64,000 nucleotides of DNA from Hybos culiciformis (GCA_964007475.1 OZ023273.1:30739557-30803556); one strand, 5' to 3'. Positions 1 through 12,308 are shown, counted from the stretch's first letter. Made by a program: numbers and translations. Notes: generated by a model from the letters alone, not told the origin.

Positions 1-1060
1 TTCAATTAAAAGTATCAAGGAAATTATTATTTTCGAGAATAGAAATAATAAAAATTCTTTTTTATCTTATAAAATTATAATTTAGGACCAATATTGTAAT
101 TTACAAGTTCTAAAATTTGAATTTGTTCAATACACCAAATTTCTTTCGTTCTTGGCAAGAAAATATCAAAAAAAAATTTTAATTATAATGATTTTACATA
201 TTAAATTTCAACATAAAATATCGAATATTTTATTTGAATTCTCTATCTTTAAAAATAGTAACAACAACCACACCTGAAACTACTACGACACCAGAAACAA
301 CCACAACTGCTGAAACTACTACAACACCAGGTACTTTATATGAAATTTTTGTTCAACATTAAGAGATTTAGCGTCTTTTTTGTTCAATTAAAAAGTTTTA
401 AGTAAATTATTATTTTTGAGAATAGATATTATAAAAATTCCTTTTTATTTTATAAAATTATAATTAAGGACCAATATTCTAATTTACAAGTTCTAAAATT
501 TTAATCTGTTCAATAAACCAATTTTTTTCTATTAACTGAGTTCTTGGCAAGAAAATATGAAAAAAATTTTTTTACGAATATTTTACTTATCAAATTTCAC
601 CATAAAATATCGAATAATTTATTTGAAATCTCTTTCTTTTAAAATAGTAACAACAACCACACCTGAAACTACTACGACACCAGAAACAACCACAACTGCT
701 GAAACTACTACAACACCAGGTACTTTATATGAAATTTTTGTTCAACATTAAGAGATTTAGCGTCTGTTTTGTTCAATTAAAAAGTTTTTAGTAAATTATT
801 ATTTTTGAGAATAGATATAATAAAAATTCCTTTTTATTTTATAAAATTATAATTAAGGACCAATATTGTAATTTACAAGTTCTAAAATTTTAATCTGTTC
901 AATAAAGCAAATTTTTTTTATTAACTGAGTTCTTGGCAAGAAAATATGAAAAATTTTTGTTTATACGAATATTTTACTTATCAAATTTCACCATAAAATA
1001 TCGAATAATTTATTTGAAATCTCTATCTTTCAAAATTTAGATATTTAGCATATTTTTTGT
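1..1060. repeat. Tandem intron-exon units of about 389 bp in the mucin-like gene
   Basis: Three consecutive near-identical units are visible. Acceptor sites recur at 259 and 648, and the corresponding place in the third unit is near 1036, giving a period of about 389 bp. Each unit carries the same intron text and, in the first two, a 72-nt Thr-rich exon. In the third unit the exon is deleted: intron text just before the acceptor runs straight into text that normally lies after the exon. The unit is then cut by the LINE insertion and resumes at 4973. Confidence 0.85.
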
Positions 1061-4000
1061 TTCAATTAATAGCATCAATTAATATTTTCGAGAATAGAAA
1101 TAATAAAAATTCCTTTTTATTATATAAAATTATAATTTAGGACCAATATTGTATTGAGAAACTCAACCCTAAATTGTCAATAGAGTTTGAAAATTACAAT
1201 CTAGTAAGAAATGATCGCTGCTAGAGTAGGGGGCACTGCCATATTAATTAAAAAAACTATTAAATTCATAGAAATTTCAGAAAATGAATTCAGCAAATTC
1301 CAAGCTATAGAATTGAGTGCAATTTCTCTAAAACTAAGAGATAACCAAAAAATATATTTCATCTCTGTTTACTCTTCAATACATAATTGCACTGCATTTA
1401 GAAATAATTTAAATAGAATATTTGAAATACTAAACTTAGATAATCTTCACAATTTTTACGTAATGATGGGTGACTTGAACGCCAAACATACGAACTGGTC
1501 AAATACTATCTGTAACACTAGAGGACACACTATAAATAACTTCATTACCTCCAATCAGATACAATATAAAATCAAACTTTATAGCTCAAGTATACCTACA
1601 TACCCACGCACTAACTCTCACCTGGATTTGTGTATAGCTGACAGTAGACTTGTACTTGAAACAACATCAACCAACAAGCTTAATACCTTACCTTTTGATA
1701 GCGACCACAATGCCCTCTGGTCAACCCTTAAAGTTAGCAGCAACTTCAGTTATATTGAAGAGATTAATAGTAATAATTCACAGTTCAACTACAATACTGC
1801 TAACTGGTCTAAATTTCAAAAAACTATTAAAAGAAATATAACTAATTTTCAAAATCAACCTAATATATATATGCCTAACAATAGAAACCTAGTAAATAGT
1901 GACATAGATGAACATATAATAACTTTAGAAAAAATTATACAGAATGCTATTAAAACTTATGTCAAAAAATACAAAAAAAGGCAATATCCTAGACAAATAT
2001 AATAACATCATTATAAACAAATTGAAAACCTACAAAAATAAAATATTATCCTCTATTCACTCAAAATTCTCAACCACATTAAATTATAACAGCCCGGACA
2101 TAAATAGACTTAAATCAATCGTAAAAAATATAAATACTCTTATTAAGATTCAAATCAATAATTCAATTAATAACTACTTGAAGAATAGAATCACCAAAAT
2201 TCAACCTTCGGACTCAAAAAACATGTTTTCTGAAATGAAAAAGATTTATAAAAAAAAATACGCTTATAATAATATTAAACAAATCAATATACCAAAAAGT
2301 GATACACACTTAATCAGTAAAATGGGTCTTAACTCTCAATCACTAAAATCTGATGAAAACAATTTTCTAATAACTAAACCTAGCGATGTTCTGGATGTTA
2401 TGGCTTGTCATCTTGAAACAATTCATCATATGAACAATATTGCTCCACCCTCCCCAATGGAAAATGAGATTAATAATACAATTCAAAATTTTCATGCTAC
2501 TCCTAATTCACACATAAAAATTACAAATTTTTCTAATAATAATTTAGCTACTAATCCTTCAAGATCTAACTGTAACTTTAGATTCTTTGTCAATCTAGAA
2601 AAACTAAAACGTAAAATAAATTGTTTGAAAAATAAAAAATCCTCAGGGACAGATAATATATCTAACTTAATAATAAAAAATCTTCCCGATATAATTCTAC
2701 TCGAATATTGTAAAATATATAATAACCTATCAATAACTCTTACTTTCCTAACCACTGGAAAACAGCTCTAGTACTGCCTATAAAAAAACCGGGTAAAACA
2801 CCCACGGATTGTAATAGCTACATGCCTATCAGCCTCTTACCAAACCTTAGCAAAATACTTGAAATGTTTTTATATGATCAGATCCTGAATATTGTTAATG
2901 AAAAAAAAATAATACCTGAAAATCAATTCGGTTTTAGATTCAAGCACAGTACAGTCCACGCAATAAATAAATTAACATCAAATATATGCTCACATATTAA
3001 CGCAAATAAATGCGTTGGTGTATGTTTAATCGATCTAGGAAAAGCCTTTGATACGGTGTGGCTTGAAGGTCTTATTTATAAACTTATTATCTATAATTTT
3101 CCCTCACAACTAATAAAAATAATTGAAGATATGATATTGAACAAAAAATTTAAAGTAATCATAGGTACTGAAAAATCCAGTCGCACATTTAGTATCAAAA
3201 ATGGACTCCAACAGGGCACAGTTACTTCACCTATTCTTTTTAATATTTACTTTAGCGAAGTACTTATTTCTCTAGAACGAAATTTAGGGCAAAAATGTAG
3301 TATAGCATTCGCTGATGATTTAACCTTATACTCTCCCAGTTCAAAAGCAACTTTAGCACAACGACACCTGCAAGAAATTTTCGACTTTATCATAGAGCAT
3401 TGTAAAATTTGGAAAATGAAAATTAACTACAACAAATGCGAAACTATACTATTTAGGAATACCTATCATAAAGTCAACTATATTATAAAGAAAAATTGGA
3501 GAAACTTCCATATAACAGCACCCAATAATATAAAAATAATAGGAAAAAGAAATGTTACCTATCTAGGAGTCAACCTAAGCTTCAATTTAAATTTTCATGA
3601 ACACATCAAAATACAAATTAGAAAAGGATAAAAAGCTTTTATGAGCTTAAAAAGCCTTTTCTTCTCCAAATCTCTTAACCCGCATGTTAAAATAATATGT
3701 TATCTTTCCCTAATAAGACCAATATTAACTTATGCAGTGTGGTAAAATATTAGCTCAAGTATAATGAAAAAATTAAGAATTCTAGAAAAATTAAGAATTC
3801 TAATTGAAAATAATTACATAATATACCACTATATACGACACGCTTCGGACAAAAGACTTCTTTACAATAATTCAACATATCAATTTTTTCACATTATTTT
3901 AAATACGATGCTAATGTTCCGTTGAAAGAATTAAAAAGAAAAAAAAGGACATATTGGTGGACGACCAATACAGATAACAACCAAAATCAGACATAAAGCT

Positions 4001-7000
4001 TTTTTTTTGTTTGGTTTCTCTTATTTTTTTATGAACCTTCTATCCTAGGATTTAAGCCTTACACTTAAGTTCATCTTAGTCATAACATAAAATGAATATT
4101 TGTTTTGTTTTTCTTTTTATTTTATTTTATTCGTTATCTTTTTTATTTTCTTTTTTTTTCACCCTAGTATCTAAGTTTCGCATTTAAGTTTTATTCTTCC
4201 CAAAATATTATCATAAATTTTTGTTTTTTTATATTTTTCAAAAAATTGTACACATCAACAAATAAAACATAAGAACAACCATAAAATTCTGTATTCTACT
4301 AAATAAAAGAAAAATTCAGACCAAACGTCACAATTACATATAGCAAATTACTTTAAGAACCTAGACTCTAGGTCAGTGGTGCGCAACCCCCTACCCGCGG
4401 GTAACATAGTTACCCGCGGCCATATTTCAATTACCCAATCCGGCCAAGTAGTCTCATTTTCATTTTTTTGAATTTTGATGAAACCCGCGGCCATATTTCA
4501 ATTACCCAATCCGGCCAAGTAGTTTCATTTTCATTTTTTTGAATTTTGAAGAAACTTTGTTTTAAACTCAATGAGGAACAGATTGACGCTGGAAAATTCA
4601 GATGCTTGTATCAGATTAAAAATAACAACATACCAACCTAATTTAGAAAAATAGTGCAAGGATTTCAACATCAAGGAAGTCATTAATTATTAAACTTTTC
4701 TTCGAATATTATTATTTTTCTTTCAATATTATTAATAATAAATTAATAAAAAATTTGATTTAATAAAAAATACGAGTTAATTTTTTACCCATTTGCCCAA
4801 TAGAGAATCGAAAGTATTGTAATTTACCCGCTCTCCAAAAAGGTTGCCTGTCACTGCTCTAGGTCATAAGTAACATTAATAATTTAAATAATTTTAGTTT
4901 TATATTTCTTTTTGTAAAAAAAAAAATTTTAAAAATATGATGAATAAAAGATAATATTTAAAAAAAAAAACAAGGACCAATATTGTAATTTACAAGTTCT
5001 AAAATTTTAATTTGTTCAATAAACCAAATTTTTTCTATTAACTGAGTTCTTGGCAAGAAAATATGAAACATTTTTATTTTTACGAATATTTTACCTGTTA
5101 CATTTAACCATAAAATATCGAATAATTTAATTGAAATTTTTATCTTTCAAAATAGTAACAACAACCACACCTGAAACTACCACAACTGCGGAAACTACTA
5201 CAACACCAGGTACTTTATATTACATTTTTTTTAAATAATTTACCTAGTAAATTTAACCATAAAACATCGAATAATTTATTTTTAATCTTTATTTTTCATA
5301 GTAACAACAACCACACCTGAAACTACTACGACACCAGTAACAACCACCACTGCTGAAACTACTACGACACCAGTAACAACCACCACTGCTGAAACTACAA
5401 CAACACCAGGTACTTTATATCACATTTTTGTTCAAAAATTAAAAATTAAGCGTCTCTTTGGTTTCAAAGAAATTAAAATTTTTCTGAATTGGAATAACAA
5501 AAATTCTTTTCAAATTACGAAAATTACACTTTGAGATCAATATTGTGATTTACAATCTTTGAAATTAGAATTTGTTGAATAAATCTAATTTTTTCTATTA
5601 GCTGAGTTTTCAGCGATCAAATGCAAAATTTTTTAATAACAAATTACGTATTAAATTTTACCATAAAACATACAATACTTTATTTGAAATCTTTATTTTT
5701 CAAAATAGTAACAACAACCACACCAGAAACTACTACGACATCAATAACAACCACAACTGCTGAAACTACTACAACACCAGGTACTTTATATTACATTTTT
5801 TTTCAAAAATAAAAAATTTAATGTCTCTTTGTTTCAAAGAAAAGTATTAAGGAAATTAATATTTTTGTGATTGGAATAACAAAAATTCTTTTCTATTTAC
5901 GAAACTTATACTTTAGGAACAAATTTGTTACTTACAATCTTTGAAGTTTGAATTTTTTGAATAAATCTAATATGTATTTCTATTCGCTGAGTTTTATAAT
6001 TTATTTAAAATCTTTATTTTTCATAGTAACAACAACCACACCTGAAACTACTACTACACCAGTAACAACCACAACTGCTGAAACTACTACGACACCAGTA
6101 ACAACCACAACTCCTGGAACTACTACAACACCAGGTAATCTATATTACATTTTTTTATAATAATTTACCTATTAAATTTAGCCATAAAATATCGAATAAT
6201 TTATTTGAAATCTTTATTTTTCATAGTAACGACAACCACACCTGAAACTACTACGACACCAGTAACAACCACAACTGCTCAAACTACTACGACATCAGTA
6301 ACAACCACAACTGCTGAAACTACTACGACTCCAATAACAACCACAACTGCTGAAACTACTACGACACCCGTAACAACCACAACTGCTGAAACCACTACCA
6401 CACCAGTCATAACCACAGTTGCTTCAAGTACTACAACCCGAGGTATTTTCTATATCATTTTAATTAAGAAATAACAAATTTGGGCTCACTTTAGTTTTAA
6501 ATAAAAGTTCCCTTGTATTTTAATTAAAAGTTTGAACAAAAATTAATATTTTCGAGGATAGAAATAATTAAAATTCCTGTTTTTATACAAAAAGTGTACC
6601 ATATGACCTATATCGTGATCCACAGGGTTTGTAGTTTAGTTTGTTCAATAAACATAATTATTTCTCAGATAGAAAATATAAAATTTTTTGTTATTACTGA
6701 CCCCAAAATTTCAGATAATTTACCTTTCATATAGCGTCAATAACTTGGCCTGAAATTACTGCGACGCTGGTCAAGCTTACAGTTCTGAAACTAGTACAAC
6801 ATCAGTAACTTTATCATTTTAAACAAGCACTTAAAGACTCCCGGTCTTTTTTTTTTCAAAAAAAGATACAATTAAAAAACTAGAATTTTCGAAGATAAAA
6901 AAAATAATTCCTTTCTTTATACGGAAATTATATTTTATGACCATTGTAGGATCCAAGATCTAAGATTCGAATTTGTACAGTTAATAAAATGTGTCTGTTA

Positions 7001-8749
7001 GTTGACACTATTAGTAAGAAAATTTAAAAATTTTTTTGTTACTACTAAAACTTTATATATTAAATATAAAAATTTTAATTCTTTATTTGAAATCTTTTTC
7101 CTTTAAAATAGTAACAACATCTTCTACGACACCAGTCACGACCACAGGAACTCGAACTGCTACAACACCAGGTACTTTACATATAATTTTAGTTAACAAA
7201 TAAAGATTTTCTTTTGTTTGAAATAAAAGGGTGAACAAAAACTAGTACTTTCTAGGACAGAAATAATAATAATTCCTCCTTTGTACGGAAATTGTACTTT
7301 AAATTATACTTTATCCCAAAATTTGAAATAATTTATTTATTATATTTATCTATATAACAATATAGTAACAACACCAGAAACAGTTGCTGAAACTACTTTA
7401 ACACAAAGTTCTTTATATAAAAATACAAAATAGCTCCGTCCTTTTTGTTTCAAATACTGAAGAGAAACAAAAAAAAATTACTATTTTCGAGGATAAGAAT
7501 AATAAAAATTCCTTTATTTGTAAAAAAAAAATTGCACTAAATGAATAATTTTTAGCTTCCCAAGCTCAGAAATTGGAAAATAAGCTCAATAAACTAAATT
7601 TTTTGTTTTAACTCACATTCTTAGCAAAGAAAATATCATATTTTGTTGCTATTATTAAAATTTTATTTATTAAATTGTGTATATAAAAAAATATAAAATC
7701 TTTATCTTCTAAATTGGTAACAACAACTGCATCTGAAAGTCGTATTAACTCAGATTCTCAGCATAAAAGTATCACAATTTTTTGTGATTACTAAAATATT
7801 ACGGAGGCGGTCATAACTTACCGAGACATAATTACCCTATATTTTCGTATATATATAGAGAAATTTCGGTAAATTATATCCATTTAAAAAACACACTTCT
7901 TACCGGTAATTTATTCCCAATATTGGATATATCGATTTTGAAAACGGATTTTTGTCGATTATTCCACTCGCACAATCTAAGTAAGCAAGAATAACATTTT
8001 TTATCCGAGCAAAATCTTGCGTAGCACGAGTATAGGATAAGTTGCGAAAAAACATGAAAAATACAAACAACTGTCGCGCGAAAAACTTTTTATTTCCCAG
8101 CTCAGGGACCCGCGAAAAAGCTTTTGTTCGCCATAGTTTACTAGATTTTAATCCCTGATGGCCCGCAGGAACGCACGAAAAACTCACGCTCGCGTAGCTG
8201 TAGGTTCCGTTGCGAAAAATTGGGAATTTAGTTTCTGAAGCCCCGCATGGACATGCGAAAAGGCGTTAGTTTGCGTAGCCACAAGTTAAGTTGGGAAAAA
8301 CGGGTCATAACACCTAAGTGGGCAAAATGTAATGGGTTTGACTGAATAAAAACGATTATGGATTTTAATTTTGAAAGACTATCGGTAGAATGTGTAGGAC
8401 GGGTAAGTTATGTCTCTGTTTGAAAAAGTTATAATTCATCGGTAAATTATGTCTATTATCTTGGGTTAATTATTTCCATTTTCAAAAGACATAATTTACT
8501 GAAAAAATCATCGGGTAAGATATGATTCCTTTTCTTAGACATAACTTATGGATGAATTATGACTAAATTTCGGTAAATTATGTCCTGGTAAGTTATGACA
8601 TCTACCCAAATTTTACCTATTAAATTGTGTAACAAAATATAAAATATTTTATTTTAAATCTTTATCTTTCAAAACAGTAACAACAACTACATCTGGAACC
8701 GCTACAACACCAATCACGAATACGGTTGCTCAAACTACCACTACACCAG
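259..8749 (+). CDS. Mucin-like gene, array of Thr-rich exons (partial, 5' end outside window)
   Basis: Short exons encode V-TTTTPETTTTPETTTTAE-type repeats, a pattern typical of O-glycosylated secreted mucins, glue or peritrophic proteins. Exons bounded by AG and GT are 259-330, 648-719, 5156-5209, 5302-5409, 5709-5780, 6027-6134, 6227-6442, 7112-7171, 7366-7407 (weak donor GTTCTT) and 8678-8749. All begin with TA and end with one base after a codon, so each is phase 1/phase 1 and any subset splices in frame; a final G plus TA gives Val at each junction. Decayed exons lie near 6735-6800 and 7715-7760. Which exons are used in the mRNA cannot be seen. The frame also joins the last exon at 10995. 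No signal peptide is in the window. Identity as a mucin is inferred from composition only. Confidence 0.7.
1211..3640 (+). pseudogene. LINE ORF2 remnant: endonuclease and reverse transcriptase, frameshifted
   Basis: Three frames must be joined to read the protein. 1211-2002 carries the end of an apurinic-type endonuclease (GDLNAKHTNW, then SHLDLCIADS). About 1944-2771 is a linker ending at the start of the RT domain. 2822-3631 is the RT core, with PISLLPNLSKILE, ENQFGFR, AFDTVW, GLQQGTVTSPILFN and the catalytic FADDLTLYS box. Frames break near 1211, 1995 and 2750, and several stops follow 3631, so the copy is dead. The motifs fit the Jockey/I group; the precise clade is not determined. No RNase H domain is readable in this copy. 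Confidence 0.85.
4374..4856. mobile_element. Non-autonomous hAT-type element inside the LINE
   Basis: It begins CAGTGGTGCGCAACC and ends GGTTGCCTGTCACTG, imperfect terminal inverted repeats of hAT form. An exact 8-bp duplication CTCTAGGT flanks it (4366-4373 and 4857-4864). It has no coding capacity. Inside is a direct duplication with a 71-bp period (starting at 4412 and 4483) containing ACCCGCGGCCATATTTCAAT. Confidence 0.85.
7810..8599. mobile_element. Foldback-like element with GTCATAACTTACC ends
   Basis: The left end GTCATAACTTACC and the right end GGTAAGTTATGAC are inverted copies. The similarity continues for about 27 bp with a few mismatches. The motif GGTAAATTATGTC or its complement recurs several more times inside. 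No target duplication is clear. The element lies in the decayed part of the mucin exon array. A 95-codon frame on the minus strand inside it has no recognisable domain. Confidence 0.6.
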
Positions 8750-8944
8750 GTAATTTACACATAATTTTAAATAAAAACTGAAAGATGTGGGGTCCCTTTT
8801 GTTTCAAATAAAAGGATCAACAAAAATGATAAAAATTCTGAAAATTCATCCCTCATCATCTAACATTTTCATTTATTTTATGTCCCTAATTTTGATCCAC
8901 AAACTCAGAAATTCGAATTTGCTCAGTAACTGAATTTTTGTCTC

Positions 8945-10389
8945 TTAAGAGGACTTGGTACCAGTTTGGATTTTTTGTCCCAAAATTTGATTGAAAAGGC
9001 GTTTTAGATTATTTTAAAGTTTAATTTAGAAAAATTTTTCATTCACAACCTCAGGATACCTTTAAAATGGTATATTTTTTTTTAGAATCGGTTAAGGCTA
9101 AGTGCTCGAAATCTCTTCAAAACCATTTTGTGACAGAGATTCCGAACACTTAGCCTTAACCGGTTCTAAAAAAATTATACCATTTTAAAGTATGAAACAC
9201 TCCTGAGCTTATTTTAAAGTATAAAACACTTCTGAGGTTGTGAATGAAATGTTTTTGAGGACACAATTCTTATTAACTTGGAAAGTAATTTGTCTGTATA
9301 TTTCTTCTACACTCTCGTTTCGTCATTTCGTCTACACTCTCGTAGACCCACTTTTCGTCATCACAGCGAGCTGAAATTTGGCACACAGGTTCATGTCGCG
9401 TGACAATTGAAGCTATCAAAATTTGAAGCGGAAATTTCCATGGAAAACCCGGGAAATCAGAAAAAATCATTTGAAAATTTGGTACAAATTTGATTAGTGA
9501 TAAATCCGTTTCAGGAAAAATGCAAAGTTTGCCGATTTTTCCGAAAAAATTTTCCGGAATTTTCCGACTTTTCCGGAAAATTTTCCGGTAAAAAATTTTT
9601 CTAAATTATGTAGGATCAAATTCCCTATCAACTGGCATCATTACTTTCTCTCCGACAATGGTGCAAACATGCAGAAAAAATCGAAGAAAATTCATGTAAA
9701 ACGCTTTTCCGGAGTTTTTCCGACCAAGGAAGCGTTTGAGCCTTTTGCAACCTGAGACAAAGTTGTAGAGCGAAATAAGTTACATAAAGTTGCTTTTGTG
9801 GAAAACTCGATGGAAAATCCGGAAAAGCGGGAAAATCCTCGTAAAAATTTTCATCGACATGATTAGTGATAAATCTTCAACAATCATGAAACTTGCATGA
9901 AAAATCGAGGAAAATTTGTAATAACAATTAAGTTAACGTGAAAAAAATTGTTTTAAACAACTCCATGCAGCACGTAATAACAATTTAGATAACGTGAAAA
10001 AGGCTCAAAATAAAAAAAATAAGTAAAAAACGAGTTTTCAAAAACTGAGGACAAGCCGCATGAAAAAGTAGAAAATAACTTTTTCTTCACACACAGAGGT
10101 GGGCTCAGATTTTTTGATTGGGACATTTCTCTTGAATATTTATGATTTGATATGATTTGATTCATGAAGAGAAAGAATATTCAAGAGAAATGTCCCAATC
10201 AAAAAATCTGAGTCCGCCTCTGTGTGTGAAGAAAAAGTTATTTTCTACTTTTTCATGCGGCTTGTCCTCAGTTTTTGAAAACTCGTGTTTTACTTATTTT
10301 TTTTCTAAATTATACTTTAAAATAATCTAAAACGGCCTTTCAATCAAATTTTGGGACAAAAAAACCAAACTAGTACCAAGTACTCTTAA
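8945..10389. mobile_element. TTAA-flanked foldback MITE, copy 1, with a 1-kb nested insertion
   Basis: It is bounded by TTAA at 8945-8948 and 10386-10389, and the ends are inverted repeats starting GAGGACTTGGTACCAG. The first 310 bp match the complete 395-bp copy at 20026-20420, and so do the last 90 bp. The stretch from about 9257 to 10296 is extra and must be a later insertion. TTAA flanks are what piggyBac-type elements leave; there is no transposase. Confidence 0.8.
10012..10303. repeat. Large near-perfect hairpin
   Basis: Arms of about 125 bp (roughly 10012-10140 and 10170-10303) are inverted copies with few mismatches, separated by a short TGATTTGATATGATTTG-type spacer. It forms the right end of the material inserted into the TTAA-flanked element. 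Transcribed, it would make a long double-stranded RNA. Confidence 0.8.
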
Positions 10390-10994
10390 CTGCCGTTCTC
10401 AGCAAAAAAATATCAATGTTTACCCCTATCAGATTTCGATCAAAAATTATATGGATCTCCCAAGTGTTAATTTCGACAATAGATTCGATGAATTCGCATT
10501 CGACGCAGAATTGTTCATGGTTTCTGAATCTAACACCCGTATGAGAATTGTTCATAGTTTCTGAATCTAAACCCGCATGAAATCATATATGTTTATTTAT
10601 AATTTATTAACTTTGGTTGCTTTTGACATTTTTCCATAATCCATAATTATATTTCTTTTTTCATATAAACAACCAAACTTATGTCTTTAAAAAATTTTGT
10701 GACAACTTTTAAAATGCTTTTCTAGTAAAAAATTTCAAGATTCAAAAAAAAATATTTTGTAAAGTTAAATTATCATGCATAGAAAGATTTTGTGGTCAGA
10801 TTTTAGTGGTAAGATTATAGTGCAGTGGTGATATCGTACCAGATCCTTTAAAAATGAGATGGATCCCGCTATTACTTATTTTTTTAATCACTAAAATAAT
10901 TTTAACAATTTCAGAACAAAAAATCTCAAACAATATAATAATATTTATTTAATAAACAATATAATTATAATAAAATATTAATATTCCAAATTAG

Positions 10995-12244
10995 GACCAA
11001 CCATAACAATTTCGCCTTCACTAACAACTACAACAACTCAACTGACCACCGCTACAGGAACTACATCAAGTGAAATGAAATCAACGACCACAACAGCAAC
11101 CCCTATATCAAACCAGACAGTAAGTAACACCACTCCCATAACCACAATAAAGCCGACCAGAAAAATCAAAAAGATTAAAAAAAAAAAGATAAGGAGATGG
11201 ATAAAGAGAAAGAAAAAGAGGAGGGTAATTAAAAAAAGAAAGAAAAAAGTAAAGAAGAGGAAAATGAAAAAGAGAAAGAGGAAAAATAGACGGAGAAAGA
11301 CTAGAAAAACAAAGAAAAAAGGAAAAAGGAGAAGAATAAAAAGGAAGAGGAAGAAGAAAGGTAAAAGAATAATTGGAAAGAAGAAGATGAAACGTGTTAG
11401 AAAAAAAAGGTTTAAAAAGAGAAGGAAAAATAACAAAATTAAAATAAAAACTAAAAGAAAGGGAAAGAAAATTATGAGAAAAACAAGAGTTGTAAGAAGA
11501 AAAGGAGTAAAGAAGAACAAAAAGGTTATTAAGAGAATAATGATCAGGAGGAGGATAAATAAAAAGAAAATAGTAAACAAAGGAATTGTAAAAAAGAAAC
11601 GAGTAAAGACGAAAAATAATATTAAGAAAAAGAATATTAATCAAAACATTATTAGGAAAAAGGATAATAATATTACAAAAAAGAATAAGAACGTTAAAGT
11701 TAAAAAAGAGAAAAACAAAAAAGTGATCAATAATAAAAATAAAACAGTAAAAATAAATCAAAAGAAAGAAATTAACAAAAATAAGAAATCTAATATTAAA
11801 GATAAAACAAGAAAGAATGTAAAAATAGTAAAGAAAAAGGAAACTGCTAGAAAAATTAACACAAGTAAAAAGGGTAAGGCAAACAAGGAGATAAAAAAAA
11901 ATACCACAAAGAAAGAAAATAAAGTCAAGACAATAAAAAAAACAGATCAAGCTGTAAAAGGAAAATCTACTAAACAAATTAAGACCGGAAAAAAGAATGT
12001 GATAAAGAAAAGCACAAAGAAAGGTGCAAAGAATCCCCACAAAACGGAAAACGTAAAAAAAGTAAAAAAACAAGCAAATACTAAAATAAAACAAAAAAAA
12101 ACTGCGAGCAAAGTCAACAAAAGCAAAAGTCAAACAAGCGTCATTAAAAAAGCGAAGAAAACAAAGCAATCTGCGCCAAAAGTTTCAAAAGTAAGAAAAA
12201 ATAATCCGAAAGCCAAAGTAAATTCCAAAGGGAAAAAAGGATAA
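10995..12244 (+). CDS. Last exon of the mucin-like gene: Thr-rich start, polycationic Lys/Arg tail
   Basis: The acceptor TTAG is at 10991-10994. With the single base carried from the phase-1 donors upstream, the exon reads open for 416 residues to TAA at 12242-12244. The first about 55 residues are Thr/Ser/Pro-rich (SPSLTTTTTQLTTATGTTSS), like the upstream exons. From about 11148 the protein becomes almost pure basic sequence: the first part is dense in both Lys and Arg (KKRKKKVKKRKMKKRKRKNR), the later part in Lys and Asn, with very few acidic residues, no Cys and no Pro until near the end. No known domain is recognisable. The purine-rich strand also leaves the antisense frame open, which is a composition effect. 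The tail could bind polyanions such as nucleic acid, acidic glycans or an acidic partner protein; this is inference. That the Thr-rich exons splice into it is supported by phase only. Confidence 0.75.
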
Positions 12245-12308
12245 AACAATATAGGTACGAAATCAATTAAATTATATTTAATTGAATTTGTAACTTTATA
12301 TATCTAAT

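Larger units (their letters stand above)
1154..4972 (+). mobile_element. 5'-truncated Jockey/I-type non-LTR retrotransposon
   Basis: The insert sits between two copies of the 15-bp direct repeat AGGACCAATATTGTA (1139-1153 and 4973-4987), which is the target-site duplication. It ends in an A-rich tail just before the right copy. The interior encodes endonuclease and reverse transcriptase (separate entry). The target is an intron of the mucin array, because the sequence left of 1153 and right of 4973 are consecutive parts of the 389-bp unit. Its 3' part was later hit by a hAT-type element (4374-4856). Confidence 0.85.

Noticed and set aside
9530..9600. TTTTCCGGAAAATTTTCCGG motif run as a regulatory array
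   Set aside because: It is part of the sequence inserted into the TTAA-flanked element and occurs in simple degenerate copies; no regulatory context.
11038..12169. Long minus-strand open frames rich in Phe and Leu, looking like a membrane protein
   Set aside because: They are the complement of the purine-rich Lys/Arg exon; AAA/AAG read backwards gives TTT/CTT. No start, domain or splice context supports them.
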